DNA from: Flavobacterium sp. MK4S-17
GTDB lineage: Bacteria > Bacteroidota > Bacteroidia > Flavobacteriales > Flavobacteriaceae
Assembly (NCBI RefSeq): GCF_009848495.1
Contig: NZ_WWEP01000011.1
Span: 83,842-147,841 of the forward strand
Reading direction: 5' to 3'
Length of the DNA stretch: 64,000 bases
Position numbers and translations under genes: made by a program. Shown piece by piece: positions 9,026 to 17,076 of this stretch (position 1 is the first letter of the stretch; each line of letters opens with the position of its first letter). The notes under the pieces are model-generated. The model was not told the DNA's origin and did no database searches. It worked only from the letters and a program-made list of their open reading frames with translations.

Positions 9026-10399
9026 ATGACCGATACATCTATAGCAAAGGAAATTAAAATATTGCATTTAGATACTAACCACCCCCTGTTGTGGCAGCAG
9101 CTGGAGCAGGCAGGGTTTACCAATGAGGCAGATTATACCTCGGCTAAAGAAGATATTGAAGCCAAAATAGAGCTGTATAATGGCATCGTGATACGCAGCC
9201 GTTTTATCATTGATAAAGCTTTTTTGGACAAAGCGATAAACCTGAAATTTATTGCAAGGGTGGGTGCCGGGCTGGAAAGTATTGACTGCAGTTATGCTGA
9301 AGCTAAAGGCATTCATTTAATTGCCGCCCCTGAAGGAAACAGCAATGCTGTTGGCGAGCAGGCTTTGGGAATGCTACTATCTTTATTCAACAACCTGAAC
9401 AGGGCCGACAGGCAGATAAGGCAGGGGCAGTGGATAAGGGAAGGCAACCGCGGGCATGAGCTGGAAGGTAAAACGGTGGGTATTATAGGTTACGGCAATA
9501 TGGGCAAATCATTTGCTAAAAAACTACGTGGTTTTGATGCAGAGGTGCTTTGCCATGATATAAAGCCAGGCGTGGGTGATGCAAACGCAAAACAGGTTAC
9601 ACTAAACGAACTACAGCAAAAGGCAGATGTACTTAGCCTGCACACACCCTGGACTCCTGAAACCAATAAAATGGTAAACACTGATTTTATTAATGCATTT
9701 GCAAAACCTTTTTGGCTTATAAATACTGCAAGAGGTAAAAGTGTTGTTACAAAAGACCTGGCCTTGGCTCTGCAAAAGGGCAAAATTTTAGGTGCTGCGC
9801 TTGATGTGCTGGAATATGAAAAATTATCATTTGAACACCTTTTTGCGGACAACGCTGTACTGCCGGAGGACTTTCAATATCTTTTAGATGCCGATAATGT
9901 ACTGCTTTCGCCACACATAGCTGGCTGGACTTTTGAAAGCCATGAAAAACTGGCACAGGTAATTGCCAATAAAATAAAAGCAATTTATTTTGAAGATGAG
10001 ATTGCTGCCGAGGAAGAAAAACGCGTTACGGGAATAGGAGGCGTATTTTTTAAATCTGATAACCCGGCAGTGCTGAAAGAATGGTACAAAAAACATTTGG
10101 GGCTTACTATTGATAACTATGGCTGTTCATTTTGGTGGAAAGATACATCGGGTAATGATGCAATGACACAATGGTCGCCTTTTGATGCCGATACTAAATA
10201 CTTTGAGCCTTCACAAAAACAGTTTATGCAAAACTTTAGGGTTCACGATTTAGATAATCTTTTAATAAAACTTAAAGCAGAAGGTGTAACACTTGTAGGT
10301 GAGCCTGAAGCTTATGATTATGGTAAATTTGCCTGGATACTTGATGTAGAAGGCAATAAAATAGAATTATGGGAGCCCAACGACAGGGCATTTCTTTAA
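9026..10399 (+). CDS. D-2-hydroxyacid dehydrogenase fused to a VOC (glyoxalase-like) domain
   Basis: 457 residues, about 120 more than a plain hydroxyacid dehydrogenase. Residues 1-325 are a cytoplasmic NAD-dependent 2-hydroxyacid dehydrogenase of the SerA family: GYGNMG (155-160) with Asp178 at the end of the second strand, active-site Arg236 (NTARG), a Glu near 265 (LEYEK) and His297 (SPHIAG). Residues 333-457 form a vicinal-oxygen-chelate domain starting KRVTGIGGVFFKSDNP and ending ILDVEGNKIELWEP, a form otherwise common as a stand-alone 120-residue protein. The join is continuous in frame with no internal start codon. The substrate is unknown; 3-phosphoglycerate is possible, but the usual ACT domain is absent and serC is not adjacent. 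Monocistronic, with its own terminator. Confidence 0.85.
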   Translation: MTDTSIAKEIKILHLDTNHPLLWQQLEQAGFTNEADYTSAKEDIEAKIELYNGIVIRSRFIIDKAFLDKAINLKFIARVGAGLESIDCSYAEAKGIHLIAAPEGNSNAVGEQALGMLLSLFNNLNRADRQIRQGQWIREGNRGHELEGKTVGIIGYGNMGKSFAKKLRGFDAEVLCHDIKPGVGDANAKQVTLNELQQKADVLSLHTPWTPETNKMVNTDFINAFAKPFWLINTARGKSVVTKDLALALQKGKILGAALDVLEYEKLSFEHLFADNAVLPEDFQYLLDADNVLLSPHIAGWTFESHEKLAQVIANKIKAIYFEDEIAAEEEKRVTGIGGVFFKSDNPAVLKEWYKKHLGLTIDNYGCSFWWKDTSGNDAMTQWSPFDADTKYFEPSQKQFMQNFRVHDLDNLLIKLKAEGVTLVGEPEAYDYGKFAWILDVEGNKIELWEPNDRAFL

Positions 10400-10403
10400 A
10401 TAT

Positions 10404-10430
10404 AAAAGCCTTAATTTGAAGGCCTTTTTT
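10404..10430 (+). terminator. Rho-independent terminator
   Basis: GCCTT (10408-10412) pairs with AAGGC (10419-10423) around a 6-nt loop, preceded by an A run and followed by CTTTTTT. Placed right after the dehydrogenase/VOC stop and touching the end of the convergent olsF gene, so it may serve both. Confidence 0.65.
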
Positions 10431-12249
10431 AATTTTCTTCCCTTTCAGCAAGTTTGCGCTCCAGTTCTGCCTGAAATTCTTCCATAACAGGTTTTACGGT
10501 GCTTTCCGGCAGGTCGGCTATGCGTATATACATAAGCCCGTCAACAGCATTATTAAAAAGCGGGTCTACATTAAAGGCTATAACACGCGCATTTTGCTTA
10601 ATATATTTTTTTATAAGTACCGGCAGGCGCAGGTTGCCCGGCTCTACTTCTTCAATAATTTTGTCAAATTTATTCAGGTCGGCTTCTGCCTCATTAAATA
10701 CAAAATCTTTATCGGCATCTTTAAGTTTTACCTTATATTCCTTTTTAGGATGTACATATTGTGCTATATAAGGGTCGTAATAATGCGATTTCATAAATTC
10801 AATCATCAGCGATTTGGAGAACTGCGAAAACTGGTTGCTGATGCTAACCCCGCCAATAAGGTATTTGTGTTCAGGATAGCGCAGGGTAGTATGCACAATA
10901 CCTTTCCACAGCAGGAATAAAGGCATGGGCTTTTGCTGGTAATCCTTTACAATAAAAGCACGGCCCATTTCAATGGATTTCGACATCATGTCATACAATT
11001 CCGGCTCAAAACGGAAAAGGTCATGAAGGTAAAAACCGCCTATACCATGCTGCTTGTATATTTCGCTGCCAAGCCCCATACGGTAAGCCCCGGCTATCTC
11101 TTTTGTGTCGTCATCCCACAGGAACATATGGTGGTAATAACGGTCATACTGGTCAAGGTCTATGGATTCATTGGTGCCTTCGCCCACAGCCCGGAATGTT
11201 ATTTCGCGCAGGCGGCCTATTTCATGCAGGATGTTGGGTATTTTATCTGCCGAAACAAAAAACACCTCATAGTTTTTGCTTTGCAGTAACCGGTAGTCTC
11301 CTTTTCTTATAGCCTTTATTTCCGAAAGTATCTTGTCGGGTGTTGCAGGTGTTGCAATCTGCTTCGGGTTTTTAGGGCTTTTAGGCAGTTTCAGGTTTAA
11401 CTTGTCAGGGTCAATAAGCTTGGTTCCCTTCTCAAAAGGGTTAGCCAGCATATAGGTTTTCCTTCTCAGGAATTCAGAGTAAGCATCAATATTTTCATGC
11501 TCATTTTGCTCTGCTACAGATATTGGCTTGCCTATCCTTACTTTTATAACCCTGTCCTTTTGAGTAAGCAGTTCCGATGGCAGCTTTGCAGTCCGCAGCG
11601 TGTCGCTAAGCCTTGACAGGAGGTAAAAAAGCTTGCTGTTTTTAGCGTGGAAATATATAGGCACCACGGGCACCCCCGCTTTTTTAATCAGCTTTATGGC
11701 ACCTTCTTCCCAAGGCCTGTCAACTACAAGCCTGCCATCCCGGTAGGTTGATACCTCACCTGCGGGAAATATTCCCAAGGGCTTGTTTTCGCTAAGGTGG
11801 CGCATTGCATCCTTTATCCCCGCCACGCTTGATTTTGCATCCTTATGGCTTTCAAACGGGTTAACCGGCATAACATAAGGCTTTAGCGGCTCAATGCGGT
11901 GCAGCAGGAAATTGGCAATAATTTTAAAATCAGGCTCTCTTTCAAGCATCAGCTTTAAAAGCAATATACCGTCTATACCACCAAGGGGGTGGTTGGATAT
12001 TGTTATATAGGCGCCGTCTTTTGGAAGGCGTTTTAGGTCTTCTTCGGGTATTTCAAATTTAATCTGGAATTCGTCAAGTATGCCATTCAGGAATTCAACA
12101 TCTTTCAGGTGCTTATTCCTGTCGTATATTTTGTTTAAAGCAGATATTTTTAAAACCTTCATAAGTAACCATCCTGAAAAAGTTCCTAGAAAGCCGTATT
12201 TATCAGTCTTTATTACTTTTGCAACTTCTTTAGGGGTAACTAAACTCAT
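10429..12249 (-). CDS. olsF: Bifunctional ornithine lipid acyltransferase (PlsC-like + OlsB-like GNAT)
   Basis: 606 residues with two acyltransferase halves. Residues 1-280 are a PlsC-type lysophospholipid acyltransferase: SNHPLGGIDG (85-94) holds the catalytic His, FPAGEVSTYRDG is the second motif and VVPIYF the fourth. Residues about 310-600 are a GNAT-type N-acyltransferase of the OlsB/hemolysin group: YEVFFVSADKIPNILHEIGRLRE and RFEPELYDMMSKSIEMGRAF are typical. This architecture is that of OlsF, which builds ornithine lipid: the C-terminal half makes lyso-ornithine lipid from acyl-ACP and ornithine, and the N-terminal half adds the second acyl chain. Ornithine lipids replace phospholipids under phosphate limitation in many bacteria. 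The His-Asp spacing is five residues rather than the usual four. Monocistronic. Confidence 0.85.
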   Translation of the reverse strand: MSLVTPKEVAKVIKTDKYGFLGTFSGWLLMKVLKISALNKIYDRNKHLKDVEFLNGILDEFQIKFEIPEEDLKRLPKDGAYITISNHPLGGIDGILLLKLMLEREPDFKIIANFLLHRIEPLKPYVMPVNPFESHKDAKSSVAGIKDAMRHLSENKPLGIFPAGEVSTYRDGRLVVDRPWEEGAIKLIKKAGVPVVPIYFHAKNSKLFYLLSRLSDTLRTAKLPSELLTQKDRVIKVRIGKPISVAEQNEHENIDAYSEFLRRKTYMLANPFEKGTKLIDPDKLNLKLPKSPKNPKQIATPATPDKILSEIKAIRKGDYRLLQSKNYEVFFVSADKIPNILHEIGRLREITFRAVGEGTNESIDLDQYDRYYHHMFLWDDDTKEIAGAYRMGLGSEIYKQHGIGGFYLHDLFRFEPELYDMMSKSIEMGRAFIVKDYQQKPMPLFLLWKGIVHTTLRYPEHKYLIGGVSISNQFSQFSKSLMIEFMKSHYYDPYIAQYVHPKKEYKVKLKDADKDFVFNEAEADLNKFDKIIEEVEPGNLRLPVLIKKYIKQNARVIAFNVDPLFNNAVDGLMYIRIADLPESTVKPVMEEFQAELERKLAEREEN

Positions 12250-12275
12250 CTACATTTGGTTATTTCAGCAAAAAA

Positions 12276-12283
12276 CAAAGATA
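12276..12283 (-). promoter_or_regulatory. -7 promoter element of olsF
   Basis: TATCTTTG on the minus strand, an exact TAnnTTTG match, 26 nt upstream of the olsF ATG. Confidence 0.55.
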
Positions 12284-12414
12284 GCAATTCTAACCAAATG
12301 TTAAAGAGTATAATTTTTTTTAACGATTTTGCCTACTGTTCTATTATACAGTGTGTTAATAAGGCGGTTAAAAAGCTATGGTTTGTAGGGTGCAGTTATT
12401 GAATACTTTTTTGA

Positions 12415-12422
12415 TAATTTTG
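12415..12422 (+). promoter_or_regulatory. -7 promoter element of the exonuclease III gene
   Basis: TAATTTTG, 17 nt before the ATG at 12440; full match to TAnnTTTG. Confidence 0.5.
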
Positions 12423-12439
12423 GAGTTACAAATTATACA

Positions 12440-13201
12440 ATGAAAATTATTTCTTATAACGTTAACGGGATTCGTGCTGCGTTTACAAAAGGTTTTATAG
12501 ACTGGCTTAAACAGGCAGGGCCTGATATTATTTGCCTGCAGGAAACAAAAGCAATGCAGGAGCAGGTGGCGGTTGATGAAATTGAGGCAGCAGGCTACCC
12601 TTACCACTACTGGTTTTCGGCAGAGAAAAAAGGATATAGCGGTGTAGCTGTATTTTCCAGGCACAAGCCGGAAAGGGTGGTATATGGAACAGGTATTGAG
12701 TATATGGATAGGGAGGGGCGTAACCTCCGGCTGGATTTTAAAACATTTTCGGTAATGAGCCTGTACCTGCCATCGGGCACAAATATCAACAGGCTGGACC
12801 ATAAATTTCAGTACATGCACGATTTTTATGATTATGTGCACGACCTGAAAAAGGAGATACCTGATTTAATTATATGCGGCGATTATAATATATGCCACCA
12901 GGCAATAGATATACATGACCCTGTGCGTAATGCAAAGGTGTCGGGGTTTTTGCCGGAGGAAAGACAATGGCTGGATGCATTTATTAAAAACGGCTTTGTT
13001 GACAGTTTTCGCCATTTTAACCAGGATCCGCATCATTACAGCTGGTGGAGCTACCGCGCCAATGCCCGCAATAATAACAAGGGCTGGCGCATAGATTATG
13101 CACTGGTAACCGAACCAATGCGGGAAAGGCTTACAAGGGCTGTGATTTTGCCTGAGGCAAGGCACTCTGACCATTGCCCGGTATTAATAGAATTTGAGTA
13201 A
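12440..13201 (+). CDS. xth: Exodeoxyribonuclease III
   Basis: Mg2+-dependent apurinic/apyrimidinic endonuclease and 3'-5' exonuclease of base-excision repair, cytoplasmic. 253 residues, normal for the ExoA/Xth family. Motifs in order: SYNVNGIRA (4-12), CLQETKAM with the metal-binding Glu (about 32-39), VYGTGIEYMDREGR, SLYLPSG, CGDYNICHQAIDIHDP (Asp/Asn of the active site), WSYRANARNNNKGWRIDYALVT and the final SDHCPV with catalytic Asp-His. All expected catalytic residues are present. The start at MKIISYNVNGIR is the family start. Followed 25 nt later by an OmpA-family lipoprotein gene, possibly cotranscribed. Confidence 0.96.
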   Translation: MKIISYNVNGIRAAFTKGFIDWLKQAGPDIICLQETKAMQEQVAVDEIEAAGYPYHYWFSAEKKGYSGVAVFSRHKPERVVYGTGIEYMDREGRNLRLDFKTFSVMSLYLPSGTNINRLDHKFQYMHDFYDYVHDLKKEIPDLIICGDYNICHQAIDIHDPVRNAKVSGFLPEERQWLDAFIKNGFVDSFRHFNQDPHHYSWWSYRANARNNNKGWRIDYALVTEPMRERLTRAVILPEARHSDHCPVLIEFE

Positions 13202-13226
13202 TAAGTAATATAAAACAAACAGAAAA

Positions 13227-14186
13227 ATGGTAAAGAAGATTTCTGCAGGTGTATTGGCACTGGCACTCACAACATCATGTGTTTCGTCAAAGGTGTATAA
13301 AGACCTCGAAAATAAATATGCCGACCTTAAAAAGGAAAACCGCCAGCTTTCCGATGATAATGAATCATTAACAAAGGAAAGGAACCAACTGGATATGCAG
13401 GCAAAAGATTTGCAGGGACAACTGGAAAAACTCAAGGCGGAAAGAGACAAGCTTGCTGCCGACTATGCAGCAGCACAGTCTAACCTTAAAACACTTAAAG
13501 AATCCTATTCTGCGCTGGAAAAAAACAGCAGTGAGGCGCTGGACAGCAACATGAAGAAAAACAGGGAACTTTTAGCACAGCTTGAAGCTAAGGAAAAAGC
13601 ACTTGCTGCCGAGCAGGAAAGGCTTAACAAGCTGAAAAGTGAACTTCAAAACCGTTCGCAGCGTGTAGATGAGCTGGAGGGTATGATTGCTGCGCAGGAG
13701 GCCAACCTTAAAAGGCTTAAGGAAACACTTTCAAGGGCGCTTAACAGCTTTGAAGGCAAGGGGCTTACTGTAGAGCAGAAAAACGGTAAAGTATATGTAT
13801 CTATGGAAAATAAACTACTTTTTGGTTCCGGTAGCTGGACAGTGGGCACAGAGGGTAAAAAAGCGGTGAGCGAAGTTGCCAAGGTACTTGCAGATAATCC
13901 TGATATTGCAGTACTTATTGAGGGACATACCGATAACGTACCTTACAATGGCAGCGGGCAGATAGCTAATAACTGGGATCTTTCTACAAAAAGAGCTACA
14001 GCCATTGTTAACATAATCAGGGAAAATAAAGGTGTTGACCCTAAAAACCTTACCGCAGCAGGCAGGGGTGAATATGCCCCGGTAGCCACAAATGAAACTG
14101 CTGAAGGAAAATCTAAAAACAGGAGGATTGAAATTATACTAACCCCTAAGCTTGACGAGATTTCGAAAATGCTTAATGAAATATAA
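13227..14186 (+). CDS. OmpA family lipoprotein with long coiled coil
   Basis: 319 residues. The N terminus (MVKKISAGVLALALTTSC) is a signal peptide with a lipoprotein cysteine at 18, so the protein is probably anchored in the outer membrane. Residues about 25-165 are an almost unbroken charged coiled coil (LENKYADLKKENRQL, KNRELLAQLEAKEKALAAEQ). Residues about 185-305 are an OmpA-type peptidoglycan-binding domain: IEGHTDNVPYNG, WDLSTKRATAIVNII, AAGRGEYAPV and KSKNRRIEIIL. It resembles the OmpA/MotB proteins that tether the outer membrane to the cell wall. It ends just before a strong terminator. The specific partner is unknown. Confidence 0.88.
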   Translation: MVKKISAGVLALALTTSCVSSKVYKDLENKYADLKKENRQLSDDNESLTKERNQLDMQAKDLQGQLEKLKAERDKLAADYAAAQSNLKTLKESYSALEKNSSEALDSNMKKNRELLAQLEAKEKALAAEQERLNKLKSELQNRSQRVDELEGMIAAQEANLKRLKETLSRALNSFEGKGLTVEQKNGKVYVSMENKLLFGSGSWTVGTEGKKAVSEVAKVLADNPDIAVLIEGHTDNVPYNGSGQIANNWDLSTKRATAIVNIIRENKGVDPKNLTAAGRGEYAPVATNETAEGKSKNRRIEIILTPKLDEISKMLNEI

Positions 14187-14205
14187 TTCCTGGTTTAAGT
14201 GATAC

Positions 14206-14230
14206 AAAAGCCCCGAATAACGGGGCTTTT
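14206..14230. terminator. Bidirectional terminator
   Basis: Perfect 10-bp stem, AAAAGCCCCG (14206-14215) with CGGGGCTTTT (14221-14230) and loop AATAA. It separates the OmpA lipoprotein gene from the convergent aspartoacylase-like gene, whose stop codon lies at its right edge. Confidence 0.85.
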
Positions 14231-15194
14231 ATTTTTCTATATCCTGTGATATGTGGAAAATGGCATCTCCCTGATATACAATAGGGGAGTCATTTGAATT
14301 GATTATATACCCGGTGTTAGGCGACTTTACTTTGTGTTCAAAATTGCCGAACGGGTCAGTAATGCAGGCTATAACATCGCCTTTGTTTACAAACTTCCCT
14401 ATGGTGGCGGCATTTTGCAAAAGCCCTGAATATTTAGCCCTTACCCAGCCTGATTTTTCAATATAAATAGTGGTTTTGCCACGCTCCGGCAACTTTTTTC
14501 GCGGGTTCAGCATATCAAAATGCAGCAGGAAACGCTTTGCGCCCTCTACGGCTTCATGCGTTATTCCATGGTTAATATCCAAAGACTTGCCACCTTCAAA
14601 AAGAAGCATTTTTACTCCAAGCTTATCGCACGAACTGCGAAAGGAACCCTGTATGTTTTTAGAATACAAAGTAAAAGGCGCATTAAAAACGTCTGACAGT
14701 TCTTTTAGTTCCCTGTTGTTGGGCACAATACGTATCTGGGCAGCATTAAAACGGCTGGCACCGCCGGCATGAAAATCAATGCAGTAATCGGCATGCGGAA
14801 CCACTTCCTTTAGCAGGTACCATGCAAACCTGCTGGCCAGTGAACCTGTTTTGCTTCCGGGGAAAACCCGGTTAAGGTCGCGCCCGTCAGGAAACTCCCT
14901 TGTTTTGTTTACAAACCCGAAAATATTAATTATTGGTATGCATATAATAGTGCCTCTTTTTGGCTTGTTAATCCTGCGTACAATTAGCTGGCGCACTATT
15001 TCCACACCGTTAATTTCGTCGCCATGCAGCCCTGCCGTAAACAGCACCACAGGCCCCGGGTTTTTAGAACGCTGGATTATTATGGGTATTTTAAGTTTGG
15101 TCATAGTGTGCAGGCGGGCAATTTCCATATTTATGGTTTTGCTTTCGCCCGGCAATATCGTTTCACCAAGAATAGTTATCTCCTTATGGGACAT
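14229..15194 (-). CDS. Succinylglutamate desuccinylase/aspartoacylase family protein
   Basis: 321-residue M14-like zinc amidohydrolase, cytoplasmic (no signal peptide). Zinc ligands are visible in GLHGDEINGVE (His57, Glu60) and CIDFHAGG (His142); GRDLNRVFPG holds the arginine that binds the substrate carboxylate. Enzymes of the family cleave N-acyl amino acids such as N-succinylglutamate or N-acetylaspartate. The C-terminal quarter (GWVRAKYSGLLQNAATIGKF ... VYQGDAIFHI) looks like a barrel-sandwich domain, as in the bacterial subfamily often found beside RimK. No rimK or ast genes are adjacent, so the substrate is open. Single gene, reading away from uvrC. Confidence 0.82.
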   Translation of the reverse strand: MSHKEITILGETILPGESKTINMEIARLHTMTKLKIPIIIQRSKNPGPVVLFTAGLHGDEINGVEIVRQLIVRRINKPKRGTIICIPIINIFGFVNKTREFPDGRDLNRVFPGSKTGSLASRFAWYLLKEVVPHADYCIDFHAGGASRFNAAQIRIVPNNRELKELSDVFNAPFTLYSKNIQGSFRSSCDKLGVKMLLFEGGKSLDINHGITHEAVEGAKRFLLHFDMLNPRKKLPERGKTTIYIEKSGWVRAKYSGLLQNAATIGKFVNKGDVIACITDPFGNFEHKVKSPNTGYIINSNDSPIVYQGDAIFHISQDIEK

Positions 15195-15269
15195 TAAAAT
15201 TGATTTGTTGTAAATGTAACGAAAAATATTTCCTCAAAAAATACCATTTCATACTACCTCATTTGTCAC

Positions 15270-15277
15270 TAACTTTG
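15270..15277 (+). promoter_or_regulatory. -7 promoter element of uvrC; likely leaderless
   Basis: TAACTTTG matches TAnnTTTG and ends only 4 nt before the uvrC ATG. With the usual spacing the transcript would start at or next to the A of ATG. Confidence 0.5.
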
Positions 15278-15281
15278 TAGT

Positions 15282-17075
15282 ATGCAAACGCCGTTGGAAC
15301 TACAAATACAAACCCTGCCCGATAGCCCGGGCGTGTACCAGTATTTTGATAAGGATGATAAGCTCCTGTATGTGGGTAAGGCAAAGAACCTTAAGAAGAG
15401 GGTGATGTCCTACTTTAATAAAACCCACGATACAGGGAGGATACGGCTTATGGTGCGAAAAATAAACACCATTAAGCATATTGTGGTACCAACCGAAAGC
15501 GAGGCCCTGCTGCTGGAAAACAATCTTATAAAAAAACTGCAGCCGCGCTATAACGTAATGCTGCGCGATGATAAAAGCTATCCCTGGATATGCATAAAAA
15601 AAGAGCCTTTCCCACGCATTTTTTCTACCAGGAATGTAATACGTGATGGCTCGGAATACTTTGGGCCCTATACAACTTTTAGGACAGTGCACACGCTGCT
15701 GGACATGATAAAGGAATTGTACCCGCTGCGCACCTGCAATTATGATTTAAGTGAATCAAACATACGTTCAGGCAAGTACAAGGTGTGCCTTGAATACCAC
15801 ATTGGCAATTGCAAAGGGCCATGCGAGGGTTATGAAACATTTAAAAATTACCAGGATCATGTAGATTCCATACGCGAAATCTTAAAGGGTAATTTTAAGG
15901 ACAGCCTCCGCCAGTTCAGGAAACAGATGCAGGATTTGGCTGCCGATATGCAATTTGAGGAAGCACAAAAAATTAAGGAGAAAATAGAAACGCTGGAAGG
16001 CTACCAGGCAAGGAGCACAGTGTTTAACCCGCGTATATCTAATATTGATGTTTTTAGTATTGTGAGCGATGAAAGCATGGCTTATGTTAACTACATGCAG
16101 GTTTCGCATGGTGCCATAATACGTTCACACAATATGGAAATTAAAAAAAAGCTGGACGAGCCGGATGACGAACTGCTTGAAATTGCTGTGGTGGAACTGC
16201 GCGAACGTTTTAACCTTAAGGCAAAAGAGATACTGCTGCCATTTCCTATAGACTTAGGGGGTACAGTAAAAGTAACAGTACCTAAGCTTGGCGATAAAAA
16301 GCAGGTGCTTGACCTGAGTGAGCGCAATGCCCGGTTTTACCGTATGGATCAGCTAAAACAGATTAAAATTGTAGATCCTGACCGCCACACCAACCGCATA
16401 ATGGCCCAGATGAAAAAGGACCTGCGCCTGCCGGAAGAACCACGCCATATAGAATGTTTTGACAACAGTAATATTCAGGGTACTAATCCTGTTTCTGCCT
16501 GTGTGGTGTTTAAGGATGGCAAGCCAAGCAAAAAAGATTACAGGCATTTTAATATAAAAACGGTTGAGGGCCCCAATGATTTTGCCAGTATGGAAGAAGT
16601 TGTTTTCCGTAGGTACCGCAGGCTGCTGGATGAAAACGAACCGTTGCCCCAGCTCATAATTATAGACGGTGGCAAAGGGCAGCTTTCCTCTGCATTAAAA
16701 AGCCTGGACGTGTTGGGATTGCGTGGTAAAATTACTATATTAGGCATCGCTAAAAGGCTGGAGGAAATATATTATCCCGGCGATTCTGTTCCACTGTACC
16801 TGGACAAGAAATCGGAAACGCTCAAAATAATACAGCACCTCCGTAATGAGGCACACCGGTTTGGGATTACCTTCCATCGCGATAAAAGGAGTAAGAGTGC
16901 TTTGCAGACATCGGTGGAAACAATTCCCGGAATAGGTGAAAAGACCATGGTAACGCTGCTAAAACATTTTAAGTCGGTAAAGCGGCTCACTGCCGCCCCT
17001 GAAGAAGAAGTTGCCAAGGTGGTAGGCCCGGCTAAAGCCAGAAAAATTGCTGAGTTTTATAAATCAACCAAATAA
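15282..17075 (+). CDS. uvrC: Excinuclease ABC subunit C
   Basis: UvrC makes both incisions in nucleotide excision repair after UvrA/UvrB locate a lesion. 597 residues, standard length. Domains: GIY-YIG nuclease (about 12-92; PGVYQYFDKDDKLLYVGKAK and the later Arg/Glu) for the 3' cut; UVR motif (about 205-235, DLAADMQFEEAQKIKEKIE) that contacts UvrB; RNase H-like endonuclease (about 385-530; CFDNSNIQG and IIIDGGKGQLSSAL carry the catalytic Asp residues, HRFGITFHR the His) for the 5' cut; helix-hairpin-helix pair (about 545-597; IPGIGEKTMVTLLKHFKSVK). The start is set by PLELQIQTLPDSPGVYQY and by the promoter position. The stop is 1 nt before the patatin gene. Confidence 0.97.
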   Translation: MQTPLELQIQTLPDSPGVYQYFDKDDKLLYVGKAKNLKKRVMSYFNKTHDTGRIRLMVRKINTIKHIVVPTESEALLLENNLIKKLQPRYNVMLRDDKSYPWICIKKEPFPRIFSTRNVIRDGSEYFGPYTTFRTVHTLLDMIKELYPLRTCNYDLSESNIRSGKYKVCLEYHIGNCKGPCEGYETFKNYQDHVDSIREILKGNFKDSLRQFRKQMQDLAADMQFEEAQKIKEKIETLEGYQARSTVFNPRISNIDVFSIVSDESMAYVNYMQVSHGAIIRSHNMEIKKKLDEPDDELLEIAVVELRERFNLKAKEILLPFPIDLGGTVKVTVPKLGDKKQVLDLSERNARFYRMDQLKQIKIVDPDRHTNRIMAQMKKDLRLPEEPRHIECFDNSNIQGTNPVSACVVFKDGKPSKKDYRHFNIKTVEGPNDFASMEEVVFRRYRRLLDENEPLPQLIIIDGGKGQLSSALKSLDVLGLRGKITILGIAKRLEEIYYPGDSVPLYLDKKSETLKIIQHLRNEAHRFGITFHRDKRSKSALQTSVETIPGIGEKTMVTLLKHFKSVKRLTAAPEEEVAKVVGPAKARKIAEFYKSTK

Positions 17076-17076
17076 A

